Shown here piece after piece: positions 18,001-26,392 of a DNA stretch of 64,000 nt. The DNA comes from CAYTGM01 sp964437365. Lineage in GTDB: Bacteria > Sumerlaeota > Sumerlaeia > SLMS01. The position numbers and the translations under genes are program-made. Below the pieces are notes generated by a model, which was not told the origin of the DNA, searched no databases, and saw only the letters and a program-made list of their open reading frames with translations. The number at the start of each line of letters is the position of its first letter. The first letter of the stretch is position 1. Location of the stretch: contig CAYTGM010000023.1 in assembly GCA_964437365.1 (NCBI GenBank), positions 1-64,000 of the forward strand, written 5' to 3'.

Positions 18001-18641
18001 TCGCGACAGCTGACCTAAATGGGGACTTGATTTCAGACATTGTTACGACAAACATACTATCAAATGATCTATCTATACTGTTCGGCAACGGCAGCAATGG
18101 TATAGGAGACGGTACTTTTTCTTCTGGTGGCAGCCTCGATTCGCCTGGCAGGCCACGCAGTGTTATGACTGGAGATTTTAACGGTGATGGCATCACAGAC
18201 CTCGCTGTCACCAACCAGCTTTCAGGATCCGTTTCGGTTTTGATCGGAAATGGAACCGGCAATGTGGGAGATGGTACTTTCAGCGATCCAGAAAACTACT
18301 TCGCTGAAATGTTTCCTGCAGGCTTAACTGTGGCAGATTTTAATAAAGATGGGATAACAGATCTAGCTGCTTCAGCAATTTTTTCAGAGAATGTCTGGGT
18401 GCTTCTGGGCAGCGGCAGATTCGGTAGTGGCGATGGAGCTTTCAAGAGTTATGCTGCATTCTCTACTGGCTATCCACCCCTTGCTGTCATAACGGGAGAC
18501 TTTAATAGCGACGGATTTCCAGACCTTGCCACCGCTAATCCAGAATCAGACAATGTCTCTGTGAACCTCAATCTTGGTTTCTCAAGTCAGGCTCCAGAAA
18601 CCTTTCCTACCACCTGGATACTTACAGGGCCAGTCAGGTAA
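15078..18641 (+). CDS. Secreted FG-GAP/VCBS-repeat protein, 21 repeats
   Basis: The 1187-residue protein starts at an ATG with GGAGGAG seven bases upstream. A long charged leader is followed by a hydrophobic segment (LMPGFLVILLASISWAG), so it is exported. The rest consists of 21 head-to-tail repeats of about 54 residues, each with a calcium-binding loop of the form GDFNGDGITDLVTAN and then SVLLGNG and GDGTF. These are FG-GAP/VCBS blades, as in integrin-alpha beta-propellers; 21 blades could make three seven-bladed propellers. Repeats 4, 6 and 8 are shorter, lacking the GIGDGTF-type insert. Only a short non-repetitive tail follows, with no recognisable surface-sorting domain. The ligand is unknown; adhesion or polysaccharide binding is usual for the fold. 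Confidence 0.92.
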   Translation: MNHLVCGRIINSCNWLYLIKKYSSTKRCKLTLMPGFLVILLASISWAGDWQGFQFPSATTGAGPVGLATGDFNGDGITDFVTANYLTDNISVIPGNGIWGSGNGTFGPHSLLIAGSDPQHVATGDFNSDGITDLVAANMSSDDVSVYLGGGSAGAGDGTFGSQVTFQVGGEPVSVSTGDFNGDGITDLVTANRLSNNISVLLGNGNEGIGDGTFALQLTFAVGTDPNSVILGDFNGDQVVDIATSNAGSNDVSVLIGTGDGNFESATSFAVGESAVNLTSGDFNRDGITDLATANQESNDISVLLGNGNDGKGDGTFAPQSLYSAGEEPSGIVIGDFNSDDNIDIATANVGSDNISVFLGLGEGNYTTGVNYFVGCCPDSIVAGDFNSDGITDLATSSGESRSVSIHLGNANAGIGDGTFKPQNPFSVGDLPQSFAVADFNEDGYDDIVTANTFSNDISVLLSKGEDGNFFPKVDYDVGSGPRGVTTGDFNGDSITDIVTVNPSSNDLSLFFGKGSSGIGDGTFESPVSYSLGGSSVYVTTGDFNSDGISDLVVANLSSDSVSVLIGNGTAGIGDGTFANPVSYTTGSSPISISTGDFNDDDITDLAVANLTSNSVSVLLGNGTAGSGDGTFAAPGFYATGETPRSVATGDFNDDGITDLATANQGSSDVSVLLGRGLAGSGDGTFGDEVKYGAGDVPNSITAVDLNSDGILDLATANIASGDISVLLGNKSGRNGDGTFATPVNYPAGTGSASISSGDFDGDGIIDLVAANRSSDNVSVLIGVAKRGIGDGTFITQDFFTTDIDPNNITSGDFNEDGITDLATTNGDADSVSILLGNGTDGIGDGTFASSLIFDTGETPTAIITGDFNGDTITDLVTANRSSNNVSVLLGNDNGDGSESVGDGTFGGPAMFPTGNTPTALTSDDFNGDGIKDLAVTNNGSGSISILLGNGTEGQGDATFAMAINYSVGEAPSSIATADLNGDLISDIVTTNILSNDLSILFGNGSNGIGDGTFSSGGSLDSPGRPRSVMTGDFNGDGITDLAVTNQLSGSVSVLIGNGTGNVGDGTFSDPENYFAEMFPAGLTVADFNKDGITDLAASAIFSENVWVLLGSGRFGSGDGAFKSYAAFSTGYPPLAVITGDFNSDGFPDLATANPESDNVSVNLNLGFSSQAPETFPTTWILTGPVR

Positions 18642-18711
18642 TCTCCATAAAGGAAGACGATTCCAACAAGTTTGAATTGTCCTCAAGTCGTAAGAAAGTG
18701 AGAGGAAAATA

Positions 18712-19512
18712 ATGGAAACTCGTTCAAATCCCCGCATGCTCAAGTACCCCTCAAATTCTTTGCTCAGAGGTTTCCTCCCGAGCGTCTATCTCAACCTTCT
18801 CCTCACTCTCTTCGTCGGTATGTTCATCTCCGTCTCCGGACGCGCACAAGCTAACGACGACACAACAACTCCAACTCTCAATAAGTGGCATCAACTCTAC
18901 CTGGACCGGGTTGAACTCTTTCGGACCGAGAACGAGGCACTCCAGCCCGACGACCGCCCCATCGTTTTTGCCGGGGATTCTATTACGCAGCACATGCGCG
19001 TGAAGGAACTCTTTCCCGGTGAGCTCGTTCTCAATCGAGGAATCGGATCGGATGGAACGGCGGACCTTCCCGGCTCTACGCCTCCGCATTATCGAGGACT
19101 TGATAATCGCTATGAGGAATCAATACTGGATGCACGACCTCGCGTTCTCTTTATTCTGATGGGAACTAATGATGTAGGACGGAAAACGATCCCACTAACT
19201 TATTGGGCAGAGCAGTTGGAAGCGATCATTGATCGTGTTTCCAAAGATATACCCGACTGCAAGATCGTTCTTCAGACGCTGCCTCCATCGGGACCGCCCT
19301 ACGCAAGAGTGGAATCCCTGAATGCCAGAGCTTCTGCCTATAACGAGCTTATTCGAGAGATGGCCGCTCGGAGAGGTCTTCCTGTTATAGACCTCTGGAA
19401 GATCTATGCGAGCCCAGAGGGAATACTGCCTTCAGAAGTAACTCATGACGGACTTCATCTTAAGCGTGAAGCCTATGAGCGCTGGGCTGAGCAAGCACGT
19501 CTATACTTCTGA
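18712..19512 (+). CDS. Secreted SGNH/GDSL-family hydrolase
   Basis: This 266-residue protein has a signal-like hydrophobic segment at about residues 19-45 and then an SGNH hydrolase domain. Block I is AGDSIT with nucleophile S90. The block II glycine is in NRGIGSDGTAD. Block III is GTND with N153. Block V is THDGLHL with catalytic D246 and H249. The pattern is closest to the PAF-acetylhydrolase-like group, which removes acetyl or acyl esters from lipids or glycans. The start has AGAGGA five bases upstream. It lies 70 bp downstream of the FG-GAP gene on the same strand and may be co-transcribed. Its substrate is not known. Confidence 0.9.
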   Translation: METRSNPRMLKYPSNSLLRGFLPSVYLNLLLTLFVGMFISVSGRAQANDDTTTPTLNKWHQLYLDRVELFRTENEALQPDDRPIVFAGDSITQHMRVKELFPGELVLNRGIGSDGTADLPGSTPPHYRGLDNRYEESILDARPRVLFILMGTNDVGRKTIPLTYWAEQLEAIIDRVSKDIPDCKIVLQTLPPSGPPYARVESLNARASAYNELIREMAARRGLPVIDLWKIYASPEGILPSEVTHDGLHLKREAYERWAEQARLYF

Positions 19513-19918
19513 CGAAGAGAATTAAAGCCAAGCCGACATAAGTTTGCTTGTTTCTACTCTACAAGTGAGAGGGTTTGGAGTGCTGCAGACTTTCTGCAGC
19601 TTTGTCATGAGCAAGCCTTGCTTGCTCTAAAACAAGATGTGTTGTCAACTTGCCGAAACCTACCAGCGCAGTTCGTTCTTCTTCGAGCATAGCGAGGCTT
19701 TACCGTAGGCCGCAGGTTTTAACCTACGGTAATGGATATACAAAAAGAGTGAACCGTTTCAACGGTTTCGGAGGCGGTGCTATTTTGGCAGGCCTTCGGG
19801 GTCTGGGCGTATTGGCGATACTCTTAAGATCGCCGCAACCGAGGAGGCACATCCATCCTTCTATGATATAATGCAGTAATTTTCTCATGGTCTGATCGAA
19901 TGGTTCTCAGGTTCCTTA
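19513..19918. other. 406-bp intergenic region with a string of perfect hairpins
   Basis: No convincing gene is present. Five separate perfect inverted repeats follow one another: GCTGCAG/CTGCAGC (19582-19600, loop 5), GAGCAAG/CTTGCTC (19609-19627, loop 5), TACCGTAGG/CCTACGGTA (19701-19731, loop 13), AACCGTT/AACGGTT (19752-19767, loop 2) and GGCGAT/ATCGCC (19814-19834, loop 9). All stem sequences differ. Four stems of seven or more base pairs in 190 bp is well above chance. It may be a structured RNA or a cluster of REP-like palindromes. It separates the SGNH gene from a convergent oxygenase gene. Confidence 0.65.
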
Positions 19919-20518
19919 TTAACTGAACATAACATCTGTACGAAGGACGTATTTCTTCCCGGATTCCACCCTGGTTCCCTGGTGCCAAAGTTGATGCTGA
20001 AAGAGAAGTGCATTTCCTGTTTTCGGAGGAACCTCAATGTCACCTTGCCTGAATTTTGTACTACCTCCTCCGCAGCCTTCGTTCAGATACGCAAGGAGTG
20101 TATAGTAGGTTGTGTTGCCATTAACAAGTTGCCTTCCGTCTTTATGCATGTTGAACCTCTGCCCGGGGACATACTTGTAAAACCTGAAGTGAGGAGATAA
20201 ACCGACGGGTGTCTTATCTTCGAACTTCGGTAGCTCCATCTCTTTGAGCTTATACCACCATTCATTTGCCATTGATACACTTTCAATGTTTACACGTTCG
20301 TTGTTTCTCACGTTCTTCATGAGAAGTCTTTCCTGACCAGAGACTTGAACGTCTGCTTCGCTAAAGCCGATCTTTTCAGCCTGATTAATATAGAGCTCGC
20401 ACTCCTTTTCGGACAGGAATGAGTCTATCAGAAAGATTTCTTTTTCTAGTGGAATGATCTTCATTTCGTTTATAGCCATGAAAATTTGATTCAAGTTTTT
20501 TTGTAAAGGTTTACGCAT
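19919..20518 (-). CDS. 2OG-Fe(II) dioxygenase, prolyl 4-hydroxylase-like
   Basis: At 199 residues this is a compact prolyl-4-hydroxylase-type (P4Hc) oxygenase using Fe(II), O2 and 2-oxoglutarate. The iron facial triad is H125-x-D127 (NMHKDG) and the distal H179 in QLWHQGTRV. The 2-oxoglutarate-binding basic residue is in GKKYVLRTDVMF (about K189). Between them lies the usual LLAYLNEGCGGGSTKF strand. No signal peptide is seen, so it acts in the cytoplasm, but its protein target is unknown. An internal ATG at 20479 is a possible alternative start. It is convergent with the SGNH hydrolase across the hairpin region. Confidence 0.88.
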   Translation of the reverse strand: MRKPLQKNLNQIFMAINEMKIIPLEKEIFLIDSFLSEKECELYINQAEKIGFSEADVQVSGQERLLMKNVRNNERVNIESVSMANEWWYKLKEMELPKFEDKTPVGLSPHFRFYKYVPGQRFNMHKDGRQLVNGNTTYYTLLAYLNEGCGGGSTKFRQGDIEVPPKTGNALLFQHQLWHQGTRVESGKKYVLRTDVMFS

Positions 20519-20667
20519 CTAATGTCTGTTTCTAGGATTGAATAAATATGGTTTAATGTCAATGGTAACATCTTCCAGAAATAAGTTCTCCAGGAACTGC
20601 CGACAACGATTGCGAGAACCGCTTCGCTGACAACGCCCAAGGATGATCGTTTTCGACGTAAACTCTC

Positions 20668-21981
20668 TTATTCTGGAATCGCCGGGCCATATAGACGTAG
20701 ATGTCGGAGTTCTGCCACTGCCTCTTGGAGTAGAAACAGGTAGCGCAACCCTTCCTGTTTGAGTTCGATGATGCGTCGTTGTGTATCCAGGAGGTCGAGC
20801 GGAGTGGCTTCCCCTGACTCATGCGCAGAAAGAAACTGAGTGTATATCTTCTCTGCTTTCGGAATATAATCGTTCTTGTAGTCCTGCGCCAGGGTGTCGA
20901 ACTCGCTGATCAGTTGCAGCAGTTCATCGGCGCGTCGGGTCAGCCGCTCTTCGACTCCTCTCAGATTTGCCTTCGCGCGTTCCTGAGCCCCTTCGACTTC
21001 TTCCAGACGCCCCTGCTGACGGTCGAAGAGCGGGATTGGAATGCGGACGCCCACACGCTGGGAATACTCATCGGCCGGTGGGTTGTAGTCGTGGCTCAAT
21101 CGAAGACGGATATCGGGAAAGATCTCAGCGCGCACTCGATCCTCACGAGCGAGGTATTCCTCAACCAGAGCCGCGGCTTCTTTCCATTCAGGGTGATTTC
21201 TGATGGTGGAATCAAAGTCGAAAGCGAGCTCTGAATAGTCGAGCTTTTGATCCAGCTCACCTTCCAGAGCATTTCCTTTGATTTCAAAACCTCCGAGCAG
21301 CTCTTTCAGTCGGAGCTGCTCCACGGACTTTTGCGTGTAGAGGTTCAGGAGTTCTGATTGAACGAGCTCCTGCTCGAGTTCCGCACGCAGATAGTCCCGG
21401 TTCTGTGCATTGCCTGATATGGACTCGATTTCCGCCAGAGTTTTCGAAGCAAGAGAACCCAGCTCCCACTGGAGGGAGAGTTGTTCCTCGATGTAGAGCA
21501 GTCGCAGGAACGTCAAATGCAGGCGATTGTAGACTTCATGGCGAAGACCATGAAGCGCCAGCTTTTCTCGGAGGAGGCTCTTTTCTGCTTCTTTTTGAGC
21601 CTTCCCAAGTCGGCCCGTGATGGGGATGGGTTGCTCAAAGGCGACTCCGGCCCCTGATTGGTCATTGTTTCCATCATCAGTTATCCAGGCGGGTTCAATG
21701 GAGGGGTTGGGGAAGAGAGCAGATTGAGTGAGTTGCCCCTCAGATTCGTGAACGCGCGCCTTGGCTTCCTGAATCATCGGGTTCTTAAACTCAGCAATCT
21801 TAAGAATATGGCTGATAGAGAAACGTTCTCGATCGAGAAGTTCCTGCTGATTTCTGGGCTCGAACTGTTGAGCTTCGGGAACTGAATCAGGGTGGATGGG
21901 ATGCGCCAGGGCCGGGTCTTGTTTGCTGTGGGAGCAGGCCGTGAGGAGAAGGAATAGAGGGAGAATGAGTGAAGGTTTCAT
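20668..21981 (-). CDS. TolC-family outer-membrane efflux lipoprotein
   Basis: The protein (437 residues from the ATG at 21981) has a lipoprotein signal, MKPSLILPLFLLLTAC, with the lipobox cysteine at residue 16. The rest is mainly long amphipathic helices with two tandem outer-membrane-factor (OEP) domains, as in CusC/NodT-type channels. Telling parts are MIQEAKARVHESEGQLTQSALFPNPSIEPAW and VRIPIPLFDRQQGRLEEVEGA. It would form the trimeric exit duct of an RND or ABC efflux pump. No membrane-fusion or pump gene adjoins it, so its partners are unknown. A longer reading to 22014 adds eleven residues before the signal and is less likely. Confidence 0.9.
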   Translation of the reverse strand: MKPSLILPLFLLLTACSHSKQDPALAHPIHPDSVPEAQQFEPRNQQELLDRERFSISHILKIAEFKNPMIQEAKARVHESEGQLTQSALFPNPSIEPAWITDDGNNDQSGAGVAFEQPIPITGRLGKAQKEAEKSLLREKLALHGLRHEVYNRLHLTFLRLLYIEEQLSLQWELGSLASKTLAEIESISGNAQNRDYLRAELEQELVQSELLNLYTQKSVEQLRLKELLGGFEIKGNALEGELDQKLDYSELAFDFDSTIRNHPEWKEAAALVEEYLAREDRVRAEIFPDIRLRLSHDYNPPADEYSQRVGVRIPIPLFDRQQGRLEEVEGAQERAKANLRGVEERLTRRADELLQLISEFDTLAQDYKNDYIPKAEKIYTQFLSAHESGEATPLDLLDTQRRIIELKQEGLRYLFLLQEAVAELRHLRLYGPAIPE

Positions 21982-22130
21982 GATGTGAAAGAGGTTTCGG
22001 AGGTCTGATAACATTGTTTATGGTAAGTTTGTGAAATTTCTTGGGAGTTCCATTGACTGGAGGGTCGAGGAGGACTAGGTAAATGTCCCGGCCACTCGTT
22101 TGGAACTCTCTACAATACTGAAGGAACATT

Positions 22131-23762
22131 ATGACGCGCAAGCCGACGAAGTATATCTTTATTACCGGGGGCGTTGCCTCCTCTCTTGGAAAAGGGATTG
22201 CCGCAGCAGGGCTCGCATCACTTCTCCAGCGCCGGGGAATCGAATGCGAGATCATGAAGCTCGATCCGTACCTTAATGTCGACCCAGGAACCATGAGCCC
22301 TTTCCAGCATGGAGAGGTGTTCGTGACTGATGATGGAGCCGAGACAGACCTGGATCTCGGGCATTATGAGCGTTTTCTTGATAAGCCGACTTCAAGAGCT
22401 CATAATATCACCGCTGGTCGAGTTTACAACACCGTGATCGAAAAGGAAAGACGTGGGGACTTTCTAGGGTCCACCGTCCAGGTGATTCCTCATATCACGG
22501 ATGAAGTGAAGCGCAGGATCCTGAAGCTTGGTCGCGAGATGAAGCCCGATGTGCTTCTGGTAGAGATCGGTGGGACGGTCGGCGATATTGAGTCGCTTCC
22601 TTTTCTTGAATCCATACGTCAGTTTCCCTATGACGTAGGTCCGGAGAATTGCCTTTTTCTTCACCTGACACTTCTTCCTTATATTTCCGCTGCTGGCGAG
22701 CTGAAGACTAAGCCGACTCAGCATAGTGTTAAAGCCCTCCGTGAGATTGGCATTCAGCCGCACGGACTGATCTGTCGTACTGAGTATTCCATGGATCCCG
22801 AGCAGCGCCGCAAAATAGGCATGTTCTGTAATGTAGGCGAAAAGGCTGTTTTCCAGTCCGTCAATGTGAGTCATATTTACGAGGTTCCTGAGATGCTTCA
22901 TAATCAGGGCTTTGACGATTGGGTGATTGAAGAGCTTAGCCTGAACGCTGGTGAGCCTAATATCAAAGACTGGCAGGATCTTGTTCAGAGCATCAAGGAT
23001 TGTGAGAATGTGATCAAGATCGGTGTGATTGGTAAGTACATCGACTTGCAGGACGCATATATTTCGATTTATGAGGCATTGAACGCAGCGTCCTACTCGC
23101 TGGGCTGCAGAATCGATATTCATCGTATAGATAGTGAGCTTATCGAGAAAGATGGGACAGCTAAGCTGGAAGAAGTTGATGGAATTCTCATTCCAGGCGG
23201 GTTTGGCGGTCGCGGTATTGAAGGTAAGATCATGGCAGCCCGCTTTGCTCGAGAAAACAACATCCCTTATTTCGGAATTTGTCTTGGAATGCAGATCGCC
23301 CTAATTGAGTTCGCAAGGTCTATATGCGGACTTGAGGACGCACATTCTCTCGAGTTTACAGACAAGACAGAGAACCCTATCGTCGATCTGATGTTGAGTC
23401 AGAAAGCCGTACTTGATCTCGGTGGCACAATGCGCCTCGGGGCCTACCCGATGAAAATCAAAGAAGGGACGAAAGCGGCGAAGCTTTATGGCAGTCTAGA
23501 CGTGAGTGAGCGCCACCGTCATCGCTATGAAGTGAATAACAGTTATCGTCCACGATTTGAAGAAATGGGATTGATCATTTCAGGTACCTTTGAGGAAACA
23601 GATCTGGTTGAGATGATCGAACTGAAAGATCATCCTTATTTCGTTGCCTGTCAATTTCACCCAGAGTTTCAAAGTCGCCCCTTGAGACCGCACCCGCTTT
23701 TCCTCGGTTTCGTTGAAGCCGTCATTCAGAATTCGGTGCCTGCGAAAGCCGTTTCGAAGTAA
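22131..23762 (+). CDS. pyrG: CTP synthase
   Basis: CTP synthase aminates UTP to CTP with ATP and glutamine. The 543-residue length is standard. The synthetase domain opens KYIFITGGVASSLGKGI, a P-loop-like segment, and continues LDPYLNVDPGTMSPFQHGEVFVTDDGAE. The glutaminase domain contains IPGGFGGRG, the nucleophile cysteine in FGICLGMQ, and the catalytic His-Glu in FHPEFQSRP. The start is an ATG with AAGGA closely upstream. A strong terminator follows at 23787. The upstream neighbour is divergent, so pyrG has its own promoter. Confidence 0.98.
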   Translation: MTRKPTKYIFITGGVASSLGKGIAAAGLASLLQRRGIECEIMKLDPYLNVDPGTMSPFQHGEVFVTDDGAETDLDLGHYERFLDKPTSRAHNITAGRVYNTVIEKERRGDFLGSTVQVIPHITDEVKRRILKLGREMKPDVLLVEIGGTVGDIESLPFLESIRQFPYDVGPENCLFLHLTLLPYISAAGELKTKPTQHSVKALREIGIQPHGLICRTEYSMDPEQRRKIGMFCNVGEKAVFQSVNVSHIYEVPEMLHNQGFDDWVIEELSLNAGEPNIKDWQDLVQSIKDCENVIKIGVIGKYIDLQDAYISIYEALNAASYSLGCRIDIHRIDSELIEKDGTAKLEEVDGILIPGGFGGRGIEGKIMAARFARENNIPYFGICLGMQIALIEFARSICGLEDAHSLEFTDKTENPIVDLMLSQKAVLDLGGTMRLGAYPMKIKEGTKAAKLYGSLDVSERHRHRYEVNNSYRPRFEEMGLIISGTFEETDLVEMIELKDHPYFVACQFHPEFQSRPLRPHPLFLGFVEAVIQNSVPAKAVSK

Positions 23763-23786
23763 TCGGAATTCTCTTAGCTGATTATT

Positions 23787-23824
23787 GTGCCTGCTCTTCT
23801 TCAGGAGCGGGCACTTTCTCTTTT
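23787..23824 (+). terminator. Rho-independent terminator of pyrG
   Basis: A 10-bp stem with one G-T pair (GTGCCTGCTC 23787-23796, GAGCGGGCAC 23805-23814) is followed by TTTCTCTTTT. It ends just before the stop of the convergent GT4 gene. Confidence 0.85.
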
Positions 23825-23829
23825 AACCG

Positions 23830-25008
23830 TCAGACCTGAGGAGTGCGAGCAGCAACTTCATCCACAAGATCAAGAAACTCTTTCGCGGTCTTGTTCCATG
23901 TTCGAGACCTGACGTTTTCTACTCCAAGTTGTCTATATTGATCTCGTGTCTCTGGTCGTTGCATCAGGCGCATCTTATCGAGTAGGTCTTTGACAGAAGC
24001 CGGATCGAAGAGAAGAGCAGAATTCCCAACCACTTCAGGGAGTGAAGTCGCATTGGAACAGATGACAGGGCAATGGGAGGCTTGTGCTTCTAAAGGTGGA
24101 AGTCCGAAGCCTTCGTAAAGTGAGGGGAAGACGAAAAAGGATGCTCGCTGATAGAGCAGCTTTAATGCATAGTCACTCACTGAGCCAAGTCGTACGACCT
24201 TGCCGGGAGGGATCATATTCAACGAACGGGATAGCTCCTGGTCTTCATTTACATGCTGGTTGCTTCCTGTCAGTACAAGTTGAAAGTCCGGGTATTCTTT
24301 AAGAAACTGTGCGAATGCCTGGGCGAGGACCTTCACATTTTTTCTCCTGGAGAGTGTGCCCGAGTGAAAGACAAACGGTTCGCGAACGCCTCGGGCTCGA
24401 AGGAATTCCCAGAGCACATATTCTTCCCGTCCCCATTCGCGAGGGGAAAAGGACTCAGCATCGATCCCGTGCGGAATACATTTGTACTTTAGTTCATCAA
24501 CGTCAGGGAAAAGGTTGAGCGCGTCCCTCTTTGTATACTCGGAGACTGTATGAACCATTGAGGCTTTCTTGACAGAACGAGGTACCATTTTTTGCATATA
24601 GATAGAATCTAACTTCTGGTATTCATTCCAGTCATACTTACCCGGTTGAGGAAAGTACATGAGATCGTGTAAGGTGATTACTCCAGGTTTTTTCAACCCA
24701 AGAGGGAGCACAAGCTTTGTGTTATAGACAACAACGTTTCGACGACGGTTAGCATGTCTGGGGATCGTCCAATGGTCCCAGGCTATCCGTGAGGCAAAAG
24801 GAGGTTTCAAATGGACTTCTTTGATGTAAGCTGTTCTGACAGGAGAAGTGCCTTTCACAGGCACGAAGACTTCAATTCGTTGTTCTCGTTCTTCACAAAT
24901 GGGCGCTGCGGCTTTGAGAAGGTTTTCGGCCATAGAACGCACACCGCCGAACTGGTCGTCGGAAAAAATGCGTCCCATAAAGATAAGAGTTGGTCGGTTG
25001 ATATTCAT
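23830..25008 (-). CDS. Glycosyltransferase family 1/4 (GT-B fold)
   Basis: This cytoplasmic GT-B glycosyltransferase has 392 residues. The C-terminal donor-binding domain shows FVFHSGTLSRRKNVKVLAQA, the conserved FPSLYEGFGLPPLEAQA with the EX7E-type glutamates, and the following SNATSLPEVVGNSALLF. The N-terminal domain has the usual FSDDQFGGVRSMAENLL acceptor region. It is convergent with pyrG and divergent from a second glycan pair at 25187-27351, with which it may share a promoter region. Acceptor and donor are not predictable. Confidence 0.92.
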   Translation of the reverse strand: MNINRPTLIFMGRIFSDDQFGGVRSMAENLLKAAAPICEEREQRIEVFVPVKGTSPVRTAYIKEVHLKPPFASRIAWDHWTIPRHANRRRNVVVYNTKLVLPLGLKKPGVITLHDLMYFPQPGKYDWNEYQKLDSIYMQKMVPRSVKKASMVHTVSEYTKRDALNLFPDVDELKYKCIPHGIDAESFSPREWGREEYVLWEFLRARGVREPFVFHSGTLSRRKNVKVLAQAFAQFLKEYPDFQLVLTGSNQHVNEDQELSRSLNMIPPGKVVRLGSVSDYALKLLYQRASFFVFPSLYEGFGLPPLEAQASHCPVICSNATSLPEVVGNSALLFDPASVKDLLDKMRLMQRPETRDQYRQLGVENVRSRTWNKTAKEFLDLVDEVAARTPQV

Positions 25009-25186
25009 GTTCCCTTCTATTGCCGATGCTTTCTCATTGCTGGTAGAGGTGTGGTCAAGGAATGTCGGATCATTAAATTAGAAACTCAGAAATAACCTGA
25101 CAGATTCAATCTTTCATTGTGTCCCATAACTTCAGCATCAATACAGTTTCCACCCGCTTTTTTGAAAGGGAAGAGATACCTGATAC

Positions 25187-26392
25187 ATGAAGCTCTCACC
25201 ACGCCAGAAAGGAATTATCTATTCTATTGCCGAGATGAGTATGAGGGCTGCCTTTGGCAAACGTGAACCTGTCATTACCTGGCCGCCAGTTGAAAGCAGC
25301 AAAGAGCTAGACGATTTGATTCCAAGACTCGCCTTTCACTTTCCTTCAAAGGAAAGAATCATCGTTACCAGAAAGCATAGAAACATTAAGCCCACCGGAG
25401 AAAGACCGAACTATTTGGCTGATAGTCTCTCCCAGTTTCGATCACAGATTCAGTTTTTGACAGCGGGTCAAAAAAACTTTTTTGATATATTCACCAAAGC
25501 TGATCGGCTACTATTGCTTGGGGATCCGGATAAAGTTTCTTTCGGCAGGTTTCTCAAGTATCTGCCTAATGTCGCTCCTTTTGATTCCAGGTATATATCG
25601 ATGGTTTCTTTCTGGACAGGAAAATTTGACTGGCGAGAAAGCAAGAAGGAAGAAGAGAGGTCTCGAGAAGAATTTAACAGCTATGTTTCTTCCTTGCCGA
25701 AGAAAGAGAAGGTTTACCTGCTTTGCACGGGTCCATCATTGGCCAGCTACAGGGACTTCGACTTCTCAGATGGGTACGTTGTAGGCTGTAATAGTATTGT
25801 CTCAAACGGTGAACTGCTCGAGTCGGTGAGACCGGAATTTATGGTTGCTTGCGATCCGATCTATCACTTCGGTCCCTCTGTCTATGCAGAACAGTTCTTG
25901 AGAGACCTCTCCATTGCCTCAAAAAACTATTCATTCAAATTCCTGACTCTTTCTGACTATGCGGGACTGGTCCGTCGTCATGAGATTCTGGACAATCACA
26001 GAGTCTTCTATCTTCCCAATCTGCAGGAAGGCGCGGTGTTGGATGTTTCTGAGTCATGGGGCGTTGGCAGGACGTCCAATATCCTCACGATGTTCATGCT
26101 GCCACTGGCCGCTGCACTTGCAAAAGACATCTATATCATTGGCGCGGATGGAGGGAAACCTGAAGGAGCGGGATTCTGGAAACATGATCCATCCAGCCAG
26201 TTGTCAGACAAGATGCAGGCAATCAGGGATTGCCACCCTGCATTCTTTGAGCAGGTTTCGCTTTCTGATTATTACGATCAACACTGCAAAACTTTGAAGA
26301 ATCAAATAGCTGGTTTGGAAGATCGTGGTTACCGTGTGTCTTCACTGACACCTTCACATATTCCCAGTTTGAAAGAGAGGTATAAATGCTAG
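25187..26392 (+). CDS. MptE-like/DUF115-family protein, probable glycan-related
   Basis: The 401-residue protein has no signal peptide. Its central domain (residues about 165-345) shows the DUF115 pattern: VYLLCTGPSLASY, then GYVVGCNSIVSNGELL, EFMVACDPIYHFG, and the IIGADGGKPEGAGFW motif. Members include archaeal 6-hydroxymethylpterin pyrophosphokinase and bacterial Maf proteins that transfer nonulosonic acids to flagellin. In this glycan setting the second role is more likely. Its stop codon overlaps the ATG of the following GT2 gene by seven bases, so the two are translationally coupled. The N-terminal 160 residues are unique to me. Confidence 0.75.
   Translation: MKLSPRQKGIIYSIAEMSMRAAFGKREPVITWPPVESSKELDDLIPRLAFHFPSKERIIVTRKHRNIKPTGERPNYLADSLSQFRSQIQFLTAGQKNFFDIFTKADRLLLLGDPDKVSFGRFLKYLPNVAPFDSRYISMVSFWTGKFDWRESKKEEERSREEFNSYVSSLPKKEKVYLLCTGPSLASYRDFDFSDGYVVGCNSIVSNGELLESVRPEFMVACDPIYHFGPSVYAEQFLRDLSIASKNYSFKFLTLSDYAGLVRRHEILDNHRVFYLPNLQEGAVLDVSESWGVGRTSNILTMFMLPLAAALAKDIYIIGADGGKPEGAGFWKHDPSSQLSDKMQAIRDCHPAFFEQVSLSDYYDQHCKTLKNQIAGLEDRGYRVSSLTPSHIPSLKERYKC

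Noticed and set aside
15078..18641. CRISPR-like array because of regular DNA repeats of about 160 bp
   Set aside because: The repeats encode FG-GAP blades, are imperfect and have no unique spacers.
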